Source: Glaciecola sp048820975 (GTDB lineage Bacteria > Pseudomonadota > Gammaproteobacteria > Enterobacterales > Alteromonadaceae). Taken from it: a DNA stretch of 64,000 nt. This document shows, piece after piece, positions 55,642 to 64,000 of this stretch. The stretch covers positions 186,001-250,000 of the forward strand of contig NZ_JBMEUF010000002.1 in assembly GCF_048820975.1 (NCBI RefSeq), in the 5' to 3' direction. The number at the start of each line of letters is the position of its first letter. Positions within the stretch are counted from its first letter, which is position 1. Below the pieces are notes generated by a model. That model worked only from the letters and a program-made list of their open reading frames with translations. It was not told the origin of the DNA and did not search any database. The translations under genes were made by a program, and so were the position numbers.

Positions 55642-57201
55642 GTGAGCGACGACAAACCCCATAATTCAATTGAAGAAACAGAGCACCATATTGAATTGCG
55701 CCATTTAACATTAAAAGATTTTGATGCCATCAAAACCTTAATGGATGTTGTATATAGAAATGACGGAGGCGCTTTTACTAAAAAACGCTACCAAGCTCAA
55801 ATCACCACCTTCGCTGACGGCCAAATATGCATTGAAGATAAAGGCAGAATTGTTGCCGCCGCATTTTCGGTGATTGTTGATTACGAAAAATTTGGTGACA
55901 AACACACCTACGAAGAAATTACCGGCGATGCATACATAACCACGCACGACCCTAAAGGTGACGTGCTATATGGCGTAGACTTTTTTGTTGACCCAGAATA
56001 CCGTGGGCTGCGCTTAGGCAGGCGCCTTTACGAAGCGCGCAAAGAGTTATGCCGCAACTTAAATTTAAAAAGCATCATGGCGGGCGGGCGAATCCCCAAC
56101 TACTCTAAATACGCCAGCAAGATGACGCCGTTTGAATATATTGAACAGGTAAAAGAAAAAGAAATTTACGACCCTACCTTGTCATTTCAAATGAAAAATG
56201 GCTTTGAGGTAAAACAGCTACTAAAAGCATATTTGCCCGAAGATAAAGCATCAAAAGGGTTCGCAACCTTACTGCAATGGCACAATATGTACTACGATGC
56301 CGAAAAACCCTCATTACTTGATAGTAAATATTCCAGTGCCCGCCTAGGCCTTGTGCAATGGCAAATGCGTTATTTTGAGAACGTAGGGGAAATTTTACAG
56401 CAAGTAGAATACTTTATTGATGCGCTGTCAGACTACAAGTGTGATTTAGCGGTACTGCCAGAGTTTTATAATGCGCCTTTAATGGGTCTTAGCCCTTCAG
56501 AAGAGCCTATTGATGCCATATGGCATTTAGCCGAGTACACAGAAGAATTACTCACCGCAATTTCTGAACTCGCTATTAGTTATAACATTAATATTATTGC
56601 CGGCTCTATGCCTTTAATTGAAGATGGCGAACTTTTTAATGTTGCCTACATGTGCCATCGTGATGGACGTATCGAAAGTCAGTACAAACTGCATCCTACG
56701 CCTTACGAGAAAAACGGCTGGCTTATGAAAGGGGGTGATAAGCTAACCGCGTTTGAAACTGACTTTGGTAAAATAGGGATTTTAATATGCTATGACGTAG
56801 AATTTCCCGAGTTGTCACGCTTGTTATCAGAAGAAGAAATACAAATTTTGTGCGTACCTTTTTGGACAGATACAAAAAACGGTTATTTGCGAGTACGCCG
56901 ATGCGCCCAAGCCCGTGCCATTGAGAACGAATGTTACGTAGCCATTGCAGGCAGTGTAGGGAACTTACCAAAAGTTGACAACGTTGATATTCAATATGGA
57001 CAAACCGCTGTGTTCTCGCCCTCTGATTTTGCCTTTCCTCATGATGCAATTGTGTCAGAAACAACCCCAAATACCGAGATGATGCTAATAGTTGACCTAG
57101 ACTTAGACAAATTAACTAAGCTAAGAAACGAAGGCTCAGTGCGTAATTACCTTGATAAACGCCGTGATTTATATCGCGTGCAATGGATAGGTGAAAAGTA
57201 G
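55642..57201 (+). CDS. GNAT acetyltransferase / carbon-nitrogen hydrolase fusion
   Basis: A two-domain cytosolic protein of about 519 residues. The N-terminal GNAT domain (about 16-145) has the acetyl-CoA loop YRGLRLGRRLYE. The C-terminal carbon-nitrogen hydrolase domain (about 235-515) has the full triad: Glu274 (VLPEFYNAP), Lys349 (QYKLHP) and Cys383 (GILICYDVEFPEL). The fusion is a known class; substrates are unknown, but an N-acylated amide or amine is plausible. Start at GTG 55642 follows GGAG by 6 nt; an upstream TTG at 55630 is possible. Confidence 0.85.
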   Translation: MSDDKPHNSIEETEHHIELRHLTLKDFDAIKTLMDVVYRNDGGAFTKKRYQAQITTFADGQICIEDKGRIVAAAFSVIVDYEKFGDKHTYEEITGDAYITTHDPKGDVLYGVDFFVDPEYRGLRLGRRLYEARKELCRNLNLKSIMAGGRIPNYSKYASKMTPFEYIEQVKEKEIYDPTLSFQMKNGFEVKQLLKAYLPEDKASKGFATLLQWHNMYYDAEKPSLLDSKYSSARLGLVQWQMRYFENVGEILQQVEYFIDALSDYKCDLAVLPEFYNAPLMGLSPSEEPIDAIWHLAEYTEELLTAISELAISYNINIIAGSMPLIEDGELFNVAYMCHRDGRIESQYKLHPTPYEKNGWLMKGGDKLTAFETDFGKIGILICYDVEFPELSRLLSEEEIQILCVPFWTDTKNGYLRVRRCAQARAIENECYVAIAGSVGNLPKVDNVDIQYGQTAVFSPSDFAFPHDAIVSETTPNTEMMLIVDLDLDKLTKLRNEGSVRNYLDKRRDLYRVQWIGEK

Positions 57202-57206
57202 TTAGC

Positions 57207-57734
57207 TTATAAAATAAGCTGAGTATAATTCATTGGACTCAAGACAAAGCTTTGGCTCAGGCCTTGGGCTTTGTCTTTTACCGTTATATCTAAACGCTGC
57301 TGATCTTCTTGAGTGCCAAATAAGCGAGCGCTAAAACGGAGTTCTTTACGTTCATCTTTGAGTTGAAAAATACCCATTATGACTAACTGAATTTCGTCAT
57401 GGTGCTCTAATGAAGGTAATAAGCGTAAGCCATTTAGCTTAAATTCACCCGAGGCGTCACGTAAACTCACACGCTCACGTATTGTTTCGATTATTTTGCC
57501 CCGTTGTTTGTTAAATTCAATCATGCTTACCTTGCCATCGGTATTCGTATCTAGCCCATTTAGGGCAGTAATAGGAACCGATAGCACCATATATGCTTTG
57601 TTTTCAGCAATATTCAGCGTGCCTTTTTGTGCCACCATCAAGTGCGCCAAAGCTGCAGTGCTGTAAAAGAACGTGCTCAACACAATCGCAATAAGCAGTA
57701 CTAGGCTGTTTCTAATAAGTCGAAATGTCATCAA
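57207..57734 (-). CDS. Exported EF-hand protein
   Basis: A 175-residue secreted protein with an N-terminal signal peptide (about 1-30, ending TAALA). One EF-hand loop, DTNTDGKVSMIEF (about 61-73), has all calcium-ligand positions. The mature start AHLMVAQKGTLNI recalls the N-terminal part of HupE/UreJ-type proteins, but the membrane part is missing. It follows the YHYH-lipoprotein gene by 45 bp on the same strand, so the two may act together. Function unknown. Confidence 0.65.
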   Translation of the reverse strand: MMTFRLIRNSLVLLIAIVLSTFFYSTAALAHLMVAQKGTLNIAENKAYMVLSVPITALNGLDTNTDGKVSMIEFNKQRGKIIETIRERVSLRDASGEFKLNGLRLLPSLEHHDEIQLVIMGIFQLKDERKELRFSARLFGTQEDQQRLDITVKDKAQGLSQSFVLSPMNYTQLIL

Positions 57735-57779
57735 CGCTCTCTTATTGTTATTAAAAATTGTTATGGAAAATATCCATTT

Positions 57780-58763
57780 TTATATTGAGCCTGAAACACA
57801 GCGCTGAAAATACGGGTATGTGTCGGTGGCGAAATAGTGAAATATGCCGTCGGGGAATTCTGGGGTAACGCCATATCTTCCGTTGCATGCGTCTAAGTCA
57901 CCTGAGCCTTCAACATATTCCCAGTCTTGAGCAAATGTGCCCATAGCGTAATCATCAACCGATGGGCGTGACTCACTCACATTACTTATATGTTGATAGC
58001 TTCCCTGCATTGCAACTATTGGCGAGCTTGCGTCATCAGCAATGCTATAACCATAGCGCGCATATATGGGAAATCCATCGCTGGCCCAGCCAATTAAGGT
58101 CATGGAAGAGCTGTTACCTCCTCGCAATTCAATAAATCCCTCAGGCATACCATGGTAATGATACTCACCGGTAGGCTGTACATGGGCGTTGTTACTATCA
58201 GTACCAAAATCAAAATGGCTTTGTCCCAAAGCTTCAATGCTCCACGCGCCGCTATTGTCGCCTAAGCTACATGCGGTGCCGTAATCATCACAACTTCCGC
58301 CAGTACCGGCATCTATTTTAACACCGTTAAGCACGTAGCCTGTTACTCCGCGCGGACCACCTAATTCGGTGCTTCGTCCTGCTTCAACCGGGCTTAAGGT
58401 CATACTGGCGTTAATCGATTGGCCACTAATGGTATTTGGATTTTGCGGGTTAGGAAATTCACCCACTTCATGATCAGGAATAGCATTAGACGTAAGCTCA
58501 CGCTCAGTGCTGGTGCATGTCCAGTAAGCTGTGCTATATGCTTGAACTGAAGCAGAATCATTGTATGTATCGTTGCTATAATCACATAATACATCAGCGG
58601 TAAGCGCGTCACTTTGTGTACCTGTTTGCGTGGTGCTTTCACTGTCTAGAATGCTTGCGTCGTTACTTTCAGTATCACTTGAGCAGGCCGCCAACAACCA
58701 AATACTGCAAGCCATAGCAGTAAACAAGCAAGGGACTTTAGGACGTTTAATTTGATAATGCAT
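57780..58763 (-). CDS. YHYH-domain lipoprotein
   Basis: A 327-residue exported protein. The lipoprotein signal ends LLAACSSD (Cys at about 27), then an acidic Ser/Thr-rich linker. The domain carries YHYHGMPEGF, the signature of the YHYH family (PF14240), and DAGTGGSCDDYGTACS with two Cys. Family function is not established. It is followed by the EF-hand gene, suggesting a calcium-linked surface module. The start at 58763 is the only reasonable ATG for the signal peptide. Confidence 0.8.
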   Translation of the reverse strand: MHYQIKRPKVPCLFTAMACSIWLLAACSSDTESNDASILDSESTTQTGTQSDALTADVLCDYSNDTYNDSASVQAYSTAYWTCTSTERELTSNAIPDHEVGEFPNPQNPNTISGQSINASMTLSPVEAGRSTELGGPRGVTGYVLNGVKIDAGTGGSCDDYGTACSLGDNSGAWSIEALGQSHFDFGTDSNNAHVQPTGEYHYHGMPEGFIELRGGNSSSMTLIGWASDGFPIYARYGYSIADDASSPIVAMQGSYQHISNVSESRPSVDDYAMGTFAQDWEYVEGSGDLDACNGRYGVTPEFPDGIFHYFATDTYPYFQRCVSGSI

Positions 58764-58924
58764 AAGCCAATATTTCCATAGGTTTTAAACACAAAGCTGA
58801 GTGTGCAGCAATTTACCGTATGAATGTTGAGAACTTGCGCAGATACAACGAATTTACGCCTTAATTACGCAATGTAAATTAAGGTGATTGCGCCACTTTA
58901 TGCGTTAAAACCAATGCTAGTAAA

Positions 58925-59599
58925 CTATAAAAAGGTAGCAATACTGCTCAGCGCTTTTTTACGCTTAGCATGATGGGGAATTGTGGCATCATCAGCCGGA
59001 TACCCCACTACTATTAACATAAATGGCCGCTCGGTGTCAGGCCGTTGGCATATTTTCGTTAAAAATTGCATGGGCTTGGGGGTGTGCGTTAAGGTGGCTA
59101 GGCCACTGTGATGAAGTGCATTTAATAAAAAGCCGGTAGCGAGGCCCACTGACTCATGCACATAGTAGTTAGTATGTTGATCACCTTCATCAATACCGCC
59201 TTTTTTTTGTGAAAAAACAGCAATTAACCAAGGCGCATGCTCTAAAAACGGTTTGTTCGCATCGGTTCCCAAAGGCTTTAACGCGCTTAACCATTCCTCG
59301 CCCGCTTTGCCCTCGTAAAAGCCTTGCTCATGAATTTCAGCTTGTTCTCTAACTTGCCGCTTTATATCAGTGCTGTTAATCGCCGCAAAATGCCAAGGTT
59401 GATGGTTGGCACCACTTGGCGCAGTACCTGCCGCTTTAATACAGTTTTCTATTATGGCTCGGGGCACAGCTTTGTTGCTAAACTTTCGAATGCTATGGCG
59501 GCGCTTTACCTCATTTAGGTAGTTCTCTGATCTTTCTAACATTTCAGCTTCTGGGTAAGTAATAAAGTCAGATAGTGGGGAATGCATTTCTTCGCTCAT
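58925..59599 (-). CDS. Nitroreductase-fold flavoprotein, iodotyrosine deiodinase-like
   Basis: FMN enzyme of 224 residues in the nitroreductase superfamily. RRHSIRKFSNKAVP and AGTAPSGANHQPW are FMN-binding motifs. The middle resembles eukaryotic iodotyrosine deiodinase (IYD): Glu91, Tyr95 and Lys116 fall at the same spacing (4 and 21 residues) as the three IYD residues that hold the tyrosine zwitterion. A later stretch, YVHESVGLATGFLLNALHH, also fits IYD. The start at 59599 has GGAGG 5 nt upstream. The natural substrate is unknown; a reductive dehalogenase role on halotyrosines is inferred. Single gene. Confidence 0.82.
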   Translation of the reverse strand: MSEEMHSPLSDFITYPEAEMLERSENYLNEVKRRHSIRKFSNKAVPRAIIENCIKAAGTAPSGANHQPWHFAAINSTDIKRQVREQAEIHEQGFYEGKAGEEWLSALKPLGTDANKPFLEHAPWLIAVFSQKKGGIDEGDQHTNYYVHESVGLATGFLLNALHHSGLATLTHTPKPMQFLTKICQRPDTERPFMLIVVGYPADDATIPHHAKRKKALSSIATFL

Positions 59600-59659
59600 G
59601 TTGCCTCCAAGCAATTCGGATTTTTGGGTTAGTTAGCCAATGTTTTACATTACTTTGAC

Positions 59660-59693
59660 TCCGCCAAAGCACAAAGGATGGGGCTTTGGCGGA
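59660..59693 (-). terminator. GC-rich hairpin after the M14 peptidase gene
   Basis: TCCGCCAAAGC / GCTTTGGCGGA, perfect 11-bp stem with a 12-nt loop, 17 bp beyond the stop. Without a T-run, so termination is only probable. Confidence 0.5.
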
Positions 59694-59709
59694 CATCTTA
59701 TTTGCTAGG

Positions 59710-62580
59710 CTATAAGTTTATGCGCGCTTGGGTTCCAAAACCTGGCCCATAAACAATGGCGTTTAATAGTAAGCGATTTGTACCTAAGGTTGCCCCTCTA
59801 AATATGGGCTCTCCGGCAAACATAATAATTTGCCCCATGCCATGACTTTCGCGGCTTAAGTAAGTTGAATTTGCGATACGCTGTGCCGCTTCCGGCCAAA
59901 GCAATCCACTCATACGAACATGCAACTCTTTACCTTTAGGTACACTATACCAAGCTAGGGCCTTAGCTTCTTTGTCGTCCTTGCCTTTAGGTGCGTCATA
60001 ATATCCGCCTATGCTTACCACCGATTCTGCGTTTTCAGGTACCACCAATACGGGGAACCTTCCATACAGTATTGGCAAGGTGGCACTGTTGCCAAAGCTT
60101 AACCAGTGTTTGGTATCAACGCTGCCCAATACCATAGCACCGCGCGGCATAAATATTTTTTGCCAATTGTTTCGCTGCTCTAAAGCTTCTTTACTCAGGC
60201 GTTGTGGTGCATCATCCCAAGGGTAGGCTAGCTCATCAGAAACAGCACTAGCAAACACTTGCTTCATATTAGTATAGGGCTGCTCTGCTAATAGGCGTCT
60301 TTGTAAAGCCGTATCAAACTCTTGTGCTTTATCTAGCATTTTATCTAACAAGCTAACGTGGGTGACGTCACTGGCCGCTAGCGCCGCTGAACTGCTATTA
60401 TGGGAAATAAGCGTGCCGCCTTGTTTTACCCATTCGCTTAATAAATTAACGGTTTTGTCAGGCACACTGTAAGCATTGGGCAGTATAATGACATTGTAAC
60501 GGCGCAAATCAACGTAGCTTAGGCTATTCATATCTAGCTGTGAATGGCGAATCCCTAAATGGGTATCTATACTCCACCAAGTAGAACCTACATCATATGA
60601 ACTGGTATCCGCTTGCGACAGTATAGCCACCTTGGGTTGGGCAAGTAGTACAAAATGATCGCCTCCCCACTCTGGCGTATCGCCTTTGCCATAGCCTGTA
60701 GAGATACTTTTAATAGATAATTGGGTGTCTTGTGCAGTGCTGTTCAATAAGTCTATTAAATCAGTATTATTGGGATTATCGGTAGTCGTTACCACCACTG
60801 TGCCACGCACTAATTTATGCTGTCCTAACTCAGTTGCCTTATCAATCACTCTTACCTGTACGCCTTGCTCCATTAATCTTGCCGCGAAAGCTAGTGAAGC
60901 GTCATCATCACCGTTTACTGCCCAAGCAATGGCCTTAGGATCGGCAAAGGAAGGCGCTAAGGTTTGCGCTTCAAACAAAGATACATTTTTACTAATTTCC
61001 CCCTTCACAGTATAAGCTTCAAGGCCATACATCATGCTTAAATTCCATGCCGAGGTGTCATACATAATTGAGCGCCCTTCGCGTAGCAATTTTTGGCGCT
61101 CTAGAGTAATAGTTTCCGGCAGGAGTTCAGCATCAAATTCCATTATAGCGGCAAGTAATCGAGCTTCTGGTTGGCGACCTGGAATAAGCAAAGCACCTTG
61201 TTTTACGTTTACTTTACTTTCCACGCCCATTTGATTTTGTGCTTTTTTAAGGCTTAAGTCTTTATCCGCTACGTAAATTTCAATGTCTTGTGCCTGAAGC
61301 TTCTGTGCCAAGGTACGCAAGCGGCTATGATTATTCGTAGCTTGAATTACGTATGTTGTATCAGCATAAGGGCTGTCTTTTGACATGGCCTTTTTACGGT
61401 CAAGCCAGTAATCTTTGTACATCGCTTTGCTATGTTTATTTAGCGTTTCTATATTCGCTAAGGTACTTATAAATTGGTGATGCACCGATTCTTTATACGT
61501 TTGTACGGTTCCTTCTGGGCGTCTAACGCCATCTTCTGCCATGCGTGATTGCTCATATAAAATGTGCACCGAGCCTCTATATTCAGCGTAGTTGGAATAA
61601 CCAGGATACCAATTTTCAAACCATTCACCGGTGTAGTAACGCCAGCCTTCTTTGTCAAAGGCCGCGCCTTGATCAAGCGAAAAGGTTTGTGCCCATTTTT
61701 GCACGCTCGGGGCAATATTGGTATTTAAGGGTTGGCGCGGCGGCCCCATTAAATAAGTATCTTGTGGGCCCATTTCATGACCATCTATCATGAGTTGCGG
61801 GCGCCATTTATTAATAAGTTTTACGCGGCCTTGCGTTTCAGGCTGTGTTAAATAAAAGAAGTCACGGTTTAGGTCAAAAAAGTAATGGTTGGTTCTACCG
61901 TAAGGCCAGTCGCCGCGATGCAATAAAGACTGATCATCTACATTTGGGGCACTGCCGCGATATTGCTCTAAAGATTTTGCAAAACGGTCACGTCCATCTG
62001 GGTTCATCATTGGGTCAATGACTATTATCGTATTTTCCAATAATTCAGTAGTACTTTTATCAGTTGACGCGCCATAATGATAAATAGCAGCTAATGCGGC
62101 ATCAGCGCCCGAAGTTTCATTACCGTGTATTGAGTAAGCCATCCAAGCCACGGCGGGTAGGCCATCAATAATGTTATTAGCATCACCATCTTTCGTTTTA
62201 CGTGGGTCAGCCAGCGCGGCAATATTGCTTAGAATATTATCCATATTGGCCAAATTTTCTGGACTTGAAATAAACACAGCGTGAAGTGGTCGGCCTTCAT
62301 GAGAACGCGCATACTCAACCACCTTAAGACGATCAGTTTGTGTTTTCCACACGCCAATGGCCTCAGTTATTTGCGCAGGACTTGCTACGCGTTGCCCCAC
62401 TTCAAAACCAAGAATTTCATCAGGATGCGTAAGTGCTGTATTGTAATTATGCGTGAGTATTGGCTTTTGATAGTCTATATCAGCGTTATAAGTAGGTTTC
62501 ATTAACAAGCCAGAGCTGGCAAGTGAACTAGTACATAGCAAAGCGCTGAACACCGCCACTTTTATGGATGAGCTAAACAT
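59710..62580 (-). CDS. Secreted M14 zinc carboxypeptidase family protein
   Basis: A 956-residue exported metallopeptidase. The signal peptide ends about residue 22 (SSLASSG). The M14 domain (about 60-390) keeps the zinc ligands His152 and Glu155 (SIHGNETSG) and His268 (DGHEMG), and the catalytic Glu343 (HILYEQSR). The C-terminal 560 residues are an unassigned region with a glutamine-amidotransferase-like look (GGTLISHNSSSAAL). Large size with this tail is typical of marine Alteromonadales M14 proteins. Probably digests extracellular peptides. It is divergent from phaR. Confidence 0.9.
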   Translation of the reverse strand: MFSSSIKVAVFSALLCTSSLASSGLLMKPTYNADIDYQKPILTHNYNTALTHPDEILGFEVGQRVASPAQITEAIGVWKTQTDRLKVVEYARSHEGRPLHAVFISSPENLANMDNILSNIAALADPRKTKDGDANNIIDGLPAVAWMAYSIHGNETSGADAALAAIYHYGASTDKSTTELLENTIIVIDPMMNPDGRDRFAKSLEQYRGSAPNVDDQSLLHRGDWPYGRTNHYFFDLNRDFFYLTQPETQGRVKLINKWRPQLMIDGHEMGPQDTYLMGPPRQPLNTNIAPSVQKWAQTFSLDQGAAFDKEGWRYYTGEWFENWYPGYSNYAEYRGSVHILYEQSRMAEDGVRRPEGTVQTYKESVHHQFISTLANIETLNKHSKAMYKDYWLDRKKAMSKDSPYADTTYVIQATNNHSRLRTLAQKLQAQDIEIYVADKDLSLKKAQNQMGVESKVNVKQGALLIPGRQPEARLLAAIMEFDAELLPETITLERQKLLREGRSIMYDTSAWNLSMMYGLEAYTVKGEISKNVSLFEAQTLAPSFADPKAIAWAVNGDDDASLAFAARLMEQGVQVRVIDKATELGQHKLVRGTVVVTTTDNPNNTDLIDLLNSTAQDTQLSIKSISTGYGKGDTPEWGGDHFVLLAQPKVAILSQADTSSYDVGSTWWSIDTHLGIRHSQLDMNSLSYVDLRRYNVIILPNAYSVPDKTVNLLSEWVKQGGTLISHNSSSAALAASDVTHVSLLDKMLDKAQEFDTALQRRLLAEQPYTNMKQVFASAVSDELAYPWDDAPQRLSKEALEQRNNWQKIFMPRGAMVLGSVDTKHWLSFGNSATLPILYGRFPVLVVPENAESVVSIGGYYDAPKGKDDKEAKALAWYSVPKGKELHVRMSGLLWPEAAQRIANSTYLSRESHGMGQIIMFAGEPIFRGATLGTNRLLLNAIVYGPGFGTQARINL

Positions 62581-62724
62581 GAATATTCCCTCAGTCGTTT
62601 ATTGTTTTTATAGTGAAATTTACGATACAACAAAAACAAAAAGCATTCACTAGTTGGTTTCTCTTTCTTCAAGCATTGCTGTAATCTATGAAATAATAAA
62701 CTTTACTCAAATAGCGATGCAGCC

Positions 62725-63153
62725 TTGATTATTATTAAAAAGTACCCGAATCGACGTTTATACGACACTGTAAACAGTCAATATGTCAACTTAGCTTATA
62801 TCAAAACCTTAATTAATGATCATAGTGAATTTACCATTGTTGACTCTAAAACTGGCGATAACTTAACTAAAAGCGTTTTGCTGCAAATTATTACTGAATC
62901 TGAAACAAACGATAGCCAATCGGTGCTAACCGATGTGTTACTTAAGCAACTAATACGCTATTACGATTCAGACATGGAGCCTTATGTTGGACAATATTTA
63001 GAACAGAGCCTTGTGCAATTTATGAATCAACAAGAAAAAGTACAAAGCGTGATGAAAAACATGGTTGATAACTCCCCCATTGCCATGTTCAGTAAAATGA
63101 TGGAACAAAACATGTCGGCTTGGTCACCCGATAAAAATAAGCAGAAAGATTAA
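62725..63153 (+). CDS. phaR: PHA synthesis repressor PhaR
   Basis: A 142-residue DNA- and PHA-binding repressor of the phasin gene. The N-terminal PHB/PHA accumulation domain starts IIIKKYPNRRLYDT, the hallmark of PhaR; the second domain (LLKQLIRYYDSDMEPYVGQY) follows. When polymer is present PhaR binds granules and leaves DNA. Start is TTG at 62725, since no in-frame ATG precedes the conserved domain. The phasin gene follows after 259 bp. Confidence 0.92.
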   Translation: MIIIKKYPNRRLYDTVNSQYVNLAYIKTLINDHSEFTIVDSKTGDNLTKSVLLQIITESETNDSQSVLTDVLLKQLIRYYDSDMEPYVGQYLEQSLVQFMNQQEKVQSVMKNMVDNSPIAMFSKMMEQNMSAWSPDKNKQKD

Positions 63154-63207
63154 ACCCTTCAGTTTCAATACATTAATTCAAAAAACCATGCCTTCGTTTG
63201 TATTTTG

Positions 63208-63287
63208 TTGCGGTGCAGCAAAATAATCCTTGATCTTATCTAAAGATCGTCTATTATTTGAACATACGCAATGTTGCAGCGCAGCAA
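63208..63287 (+). promoter_or_regulatory. Candidate PhaR operators flanking the phasin promoter
   Basis: TTGCGGTGCAGCAA (63208-63221) and TTGCAGCGCAGCAA (63274-63287) are near-identical GC-rich repeats, 66 bp apart, in an otherwise AT-rich gap. A promoter, TTGATC (63230-63235)-N16-TATTAT (63252-63257), lies between them. The TGC/GCA-rich form fits reported PhaR sites. Confidence 0.6.
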
Positions 63288-63412
63288 TTACGAGTTCGCC
63301 TACCTATATAGCTTGTTATATATGAGATAAGCGGAAAAAAATAACGTCATTTTGTGTGGCAAATTGAACAAGCGCTATTGCTTCCATATTTGAATATATT
63401 GAGGAATTGAAC

Positions 63413-64000
63413 ATGTTTGGTAAATTTTCAGAACAAATGAAAAAATCAGCGCAGCCTGCAACAAGTTTATTAGGCATGAATGCTAAAACCTTAGAGTTGC
63501 TATCAACTCAGCAAACCATATTCTTTTCTGGTGTTATGAATGATAGCGTTAAGTTGCTTAGCACCTTGTCTGATCAAACCGAATTAAAAGGGATAGTTGC
63601 GGCGCAGTCAGTATACGCAGAATCACTGAGAGAACGTATGACCAGCGTTTCAAAAACGGCCTACTCTGAACTCAATGGTATTCGCGCTGAAATGACCGAT
63701 ATTGTTAAAGGCAGCCTTGAAAGCGTAAGTGAGCAAACCAAAGCTGCTTTTAAAGACGCACAAAATACGCCGCCTGCATCAGCGGTAACAGCGGCAGCGC
63801 CCGTTAAAGCCACTGCGGTAAAAAAAGCACCCGTTAAAAAGCCTGCTGTAAAGAAAGAAACTAGCGCAAAAGCGAACACTGCGCCTGCAAAATCAGCTGC
63901 GCCAACAAAAGCCAAAGCGTCGGCAGAAAAGAAACCTGCCACTAAAACCGCAGCAAAAGCAGCAGTAAAGAGCACCGCTAAAACACCTGCTAAGCCCGCG
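63413..64000 (+). CDS. Phasin with histone-H1-like tail (partial)
   Basis: Granule-coating protein, open at the window end (196 codons, no stop). The first about 115 residues are a phasin domain (MFGKFSEQMKKSAQP; AAQSVYAESLRERMTSV). From about residue 120 the chain is Ala/Lys/Pro-rich with KAPVKKPAVKK and AKTAAKAAVK-like repeats, like the DNA-binding tail of PhaF in pseudomonads, which may link granules to the nucleoid. GAGGA lies 8 nt before the ATG. PhaR, encoded just upstream, is the likely regulator. Confidence 0.82.
   Translation, partial: MFGKFSEQMKKSAQPATSLLGMNAKTLELLSTQQTIFFSGVMNDSVKLLSTLSDQTELKGIVAAQSVYAESLRERMTSVSKTAYSELNGIRAEMTDIVKGSLESVSEQTKAAFKDAQNTPPASAVTAAAPVKATAVKKAPVKKPAVKKETSAKANTAPAKSAAPTKAKASAEKKPATKTAAKAAVKSTAKTPAKPA

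Noticed and set aside
57204..57220. AGCTTAT-AAA-ATAAGCT between convergent genes
   Set aside because: Overlaps the end of the EF-hand gene and is too weak (AT-rich, 7 bp) to call a terminator.
58859..58884. CCTTAATT/AATTAAGG inverted repeat upstream of the YHYH gene
   Set aside because: AT-only 8-bp arms in AT-rich DNA; could occur by chance.
63661..63975. Minus-strand open frame over the phasin tail
   Set aside because: It arises from the Ala/Lys repeat coding on the plus strand.
1..64000. Mobile elements, CRISPR arrays, tRNA or rRNA
   Set aside because: No transposase, integrase, phage gene, regularly spaced repeat or RNA gene pattern was seen.

Overview
The window looks like chromosome of a marine gammaproteobacterium of the order Alteromonadales, probably Alteromonadaceae (Glaciecola/Paraglaciecola/Alteromonas-like). 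This is inferred from gene content and synteny: rpe-trpS-pabA followed by astC-astA-astD, DUF2970 and DUF2982 proteins, a TorF-type porin, an Oar-type TonB-dependent receptor and polyhydroxyalkanoate (PHA) genes. It is AT-leaning and densely coding. I see no phage, insertion sequence, CRISPR array, rRNA or tRNA.

Layout. 0-4 kb: a GGDEF/EAL c-di-GMP protein, two small membrane proteins and a TorF-like porin. 4.3-7.8 kb: a rpe-trpS-pabA-HDOD run that uses several non-ATG starts. 8.2-12.8 kb: an arginine succinyltransferase operon, astC-astA-astD-DUF1338. 12.9-18.4 kb: parC, divergent from a BarA-like hybrid sensor kinase with a 7TMR-DISM sensor. 18.6-23.2 kb: a probable phosphate-responsive operon encoding a collagen-repeat PhoX-like lipoprotein, a di-haem lipoprotein and a membrane protein, behind a candidate Pho box. 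23.3-31.7 kb: an Oar-like receptor, a DUF2982 protein and an RND efflux pair controlled by a divergent TetR. 32.5-36.7 kb: an EamA transporter, a structured unexplained intergenic segment, a quinone oxidoreductase/LysR pair and an SDR. 36.9-40.3 kb: pyrB, hemL and a class III adenylate cyclase. 40.3-44 kb: a translationally coupled gamma-glutamyltransferase/DyP-like peroxidase pair and two VOC proteins, one of them gloA. 44-48.2 kb: glnK-amtB with a sigma-54 promoter and an NtrC-type palindrome, then PBP1b. 48.4-50.5 kb: a DUF6489 protein and phaC. 50.5-57.2 kb: a TonB receptor, ohr/ohrR with palindromic operators, an MFS pump that apparently starts at ATT, and a GNAT-nitrilase fusion. 57.2-62.6 kb: an EF-hand exported protein, a YHYH lipoprotein, an iodotyrosine-deiodinase-like nitroreductase and a large M14 peptidase. 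62.7-64 kb: phaR and a phasin with a histone-H1-like tail, cut by the window end.

How the genes work together. PHA metabolism is split over two loci: phaC with DUF6489, and phaR with the phasin. Nitrogen supply is represented by glnK-amtB, arginine catabolism and gamma-glutamyl hydrolysis. Peroxide and organic-toxin defence is represented by ohr/ohrR, the DyP-like protein, gloA and two efflux systems. The parts that most deserve a second look are the PhoX/di-haem/membrane-protein operon, the DyP-like protein lacking its GXXDG aspartate, the deiodinase-like flavoprotein, the ATT-start MFS gene with OhrR-like operator sequences, and the structured segment at 33.5-33.7 kb. All functions are read from motifs and family knowledge; no database search was run.
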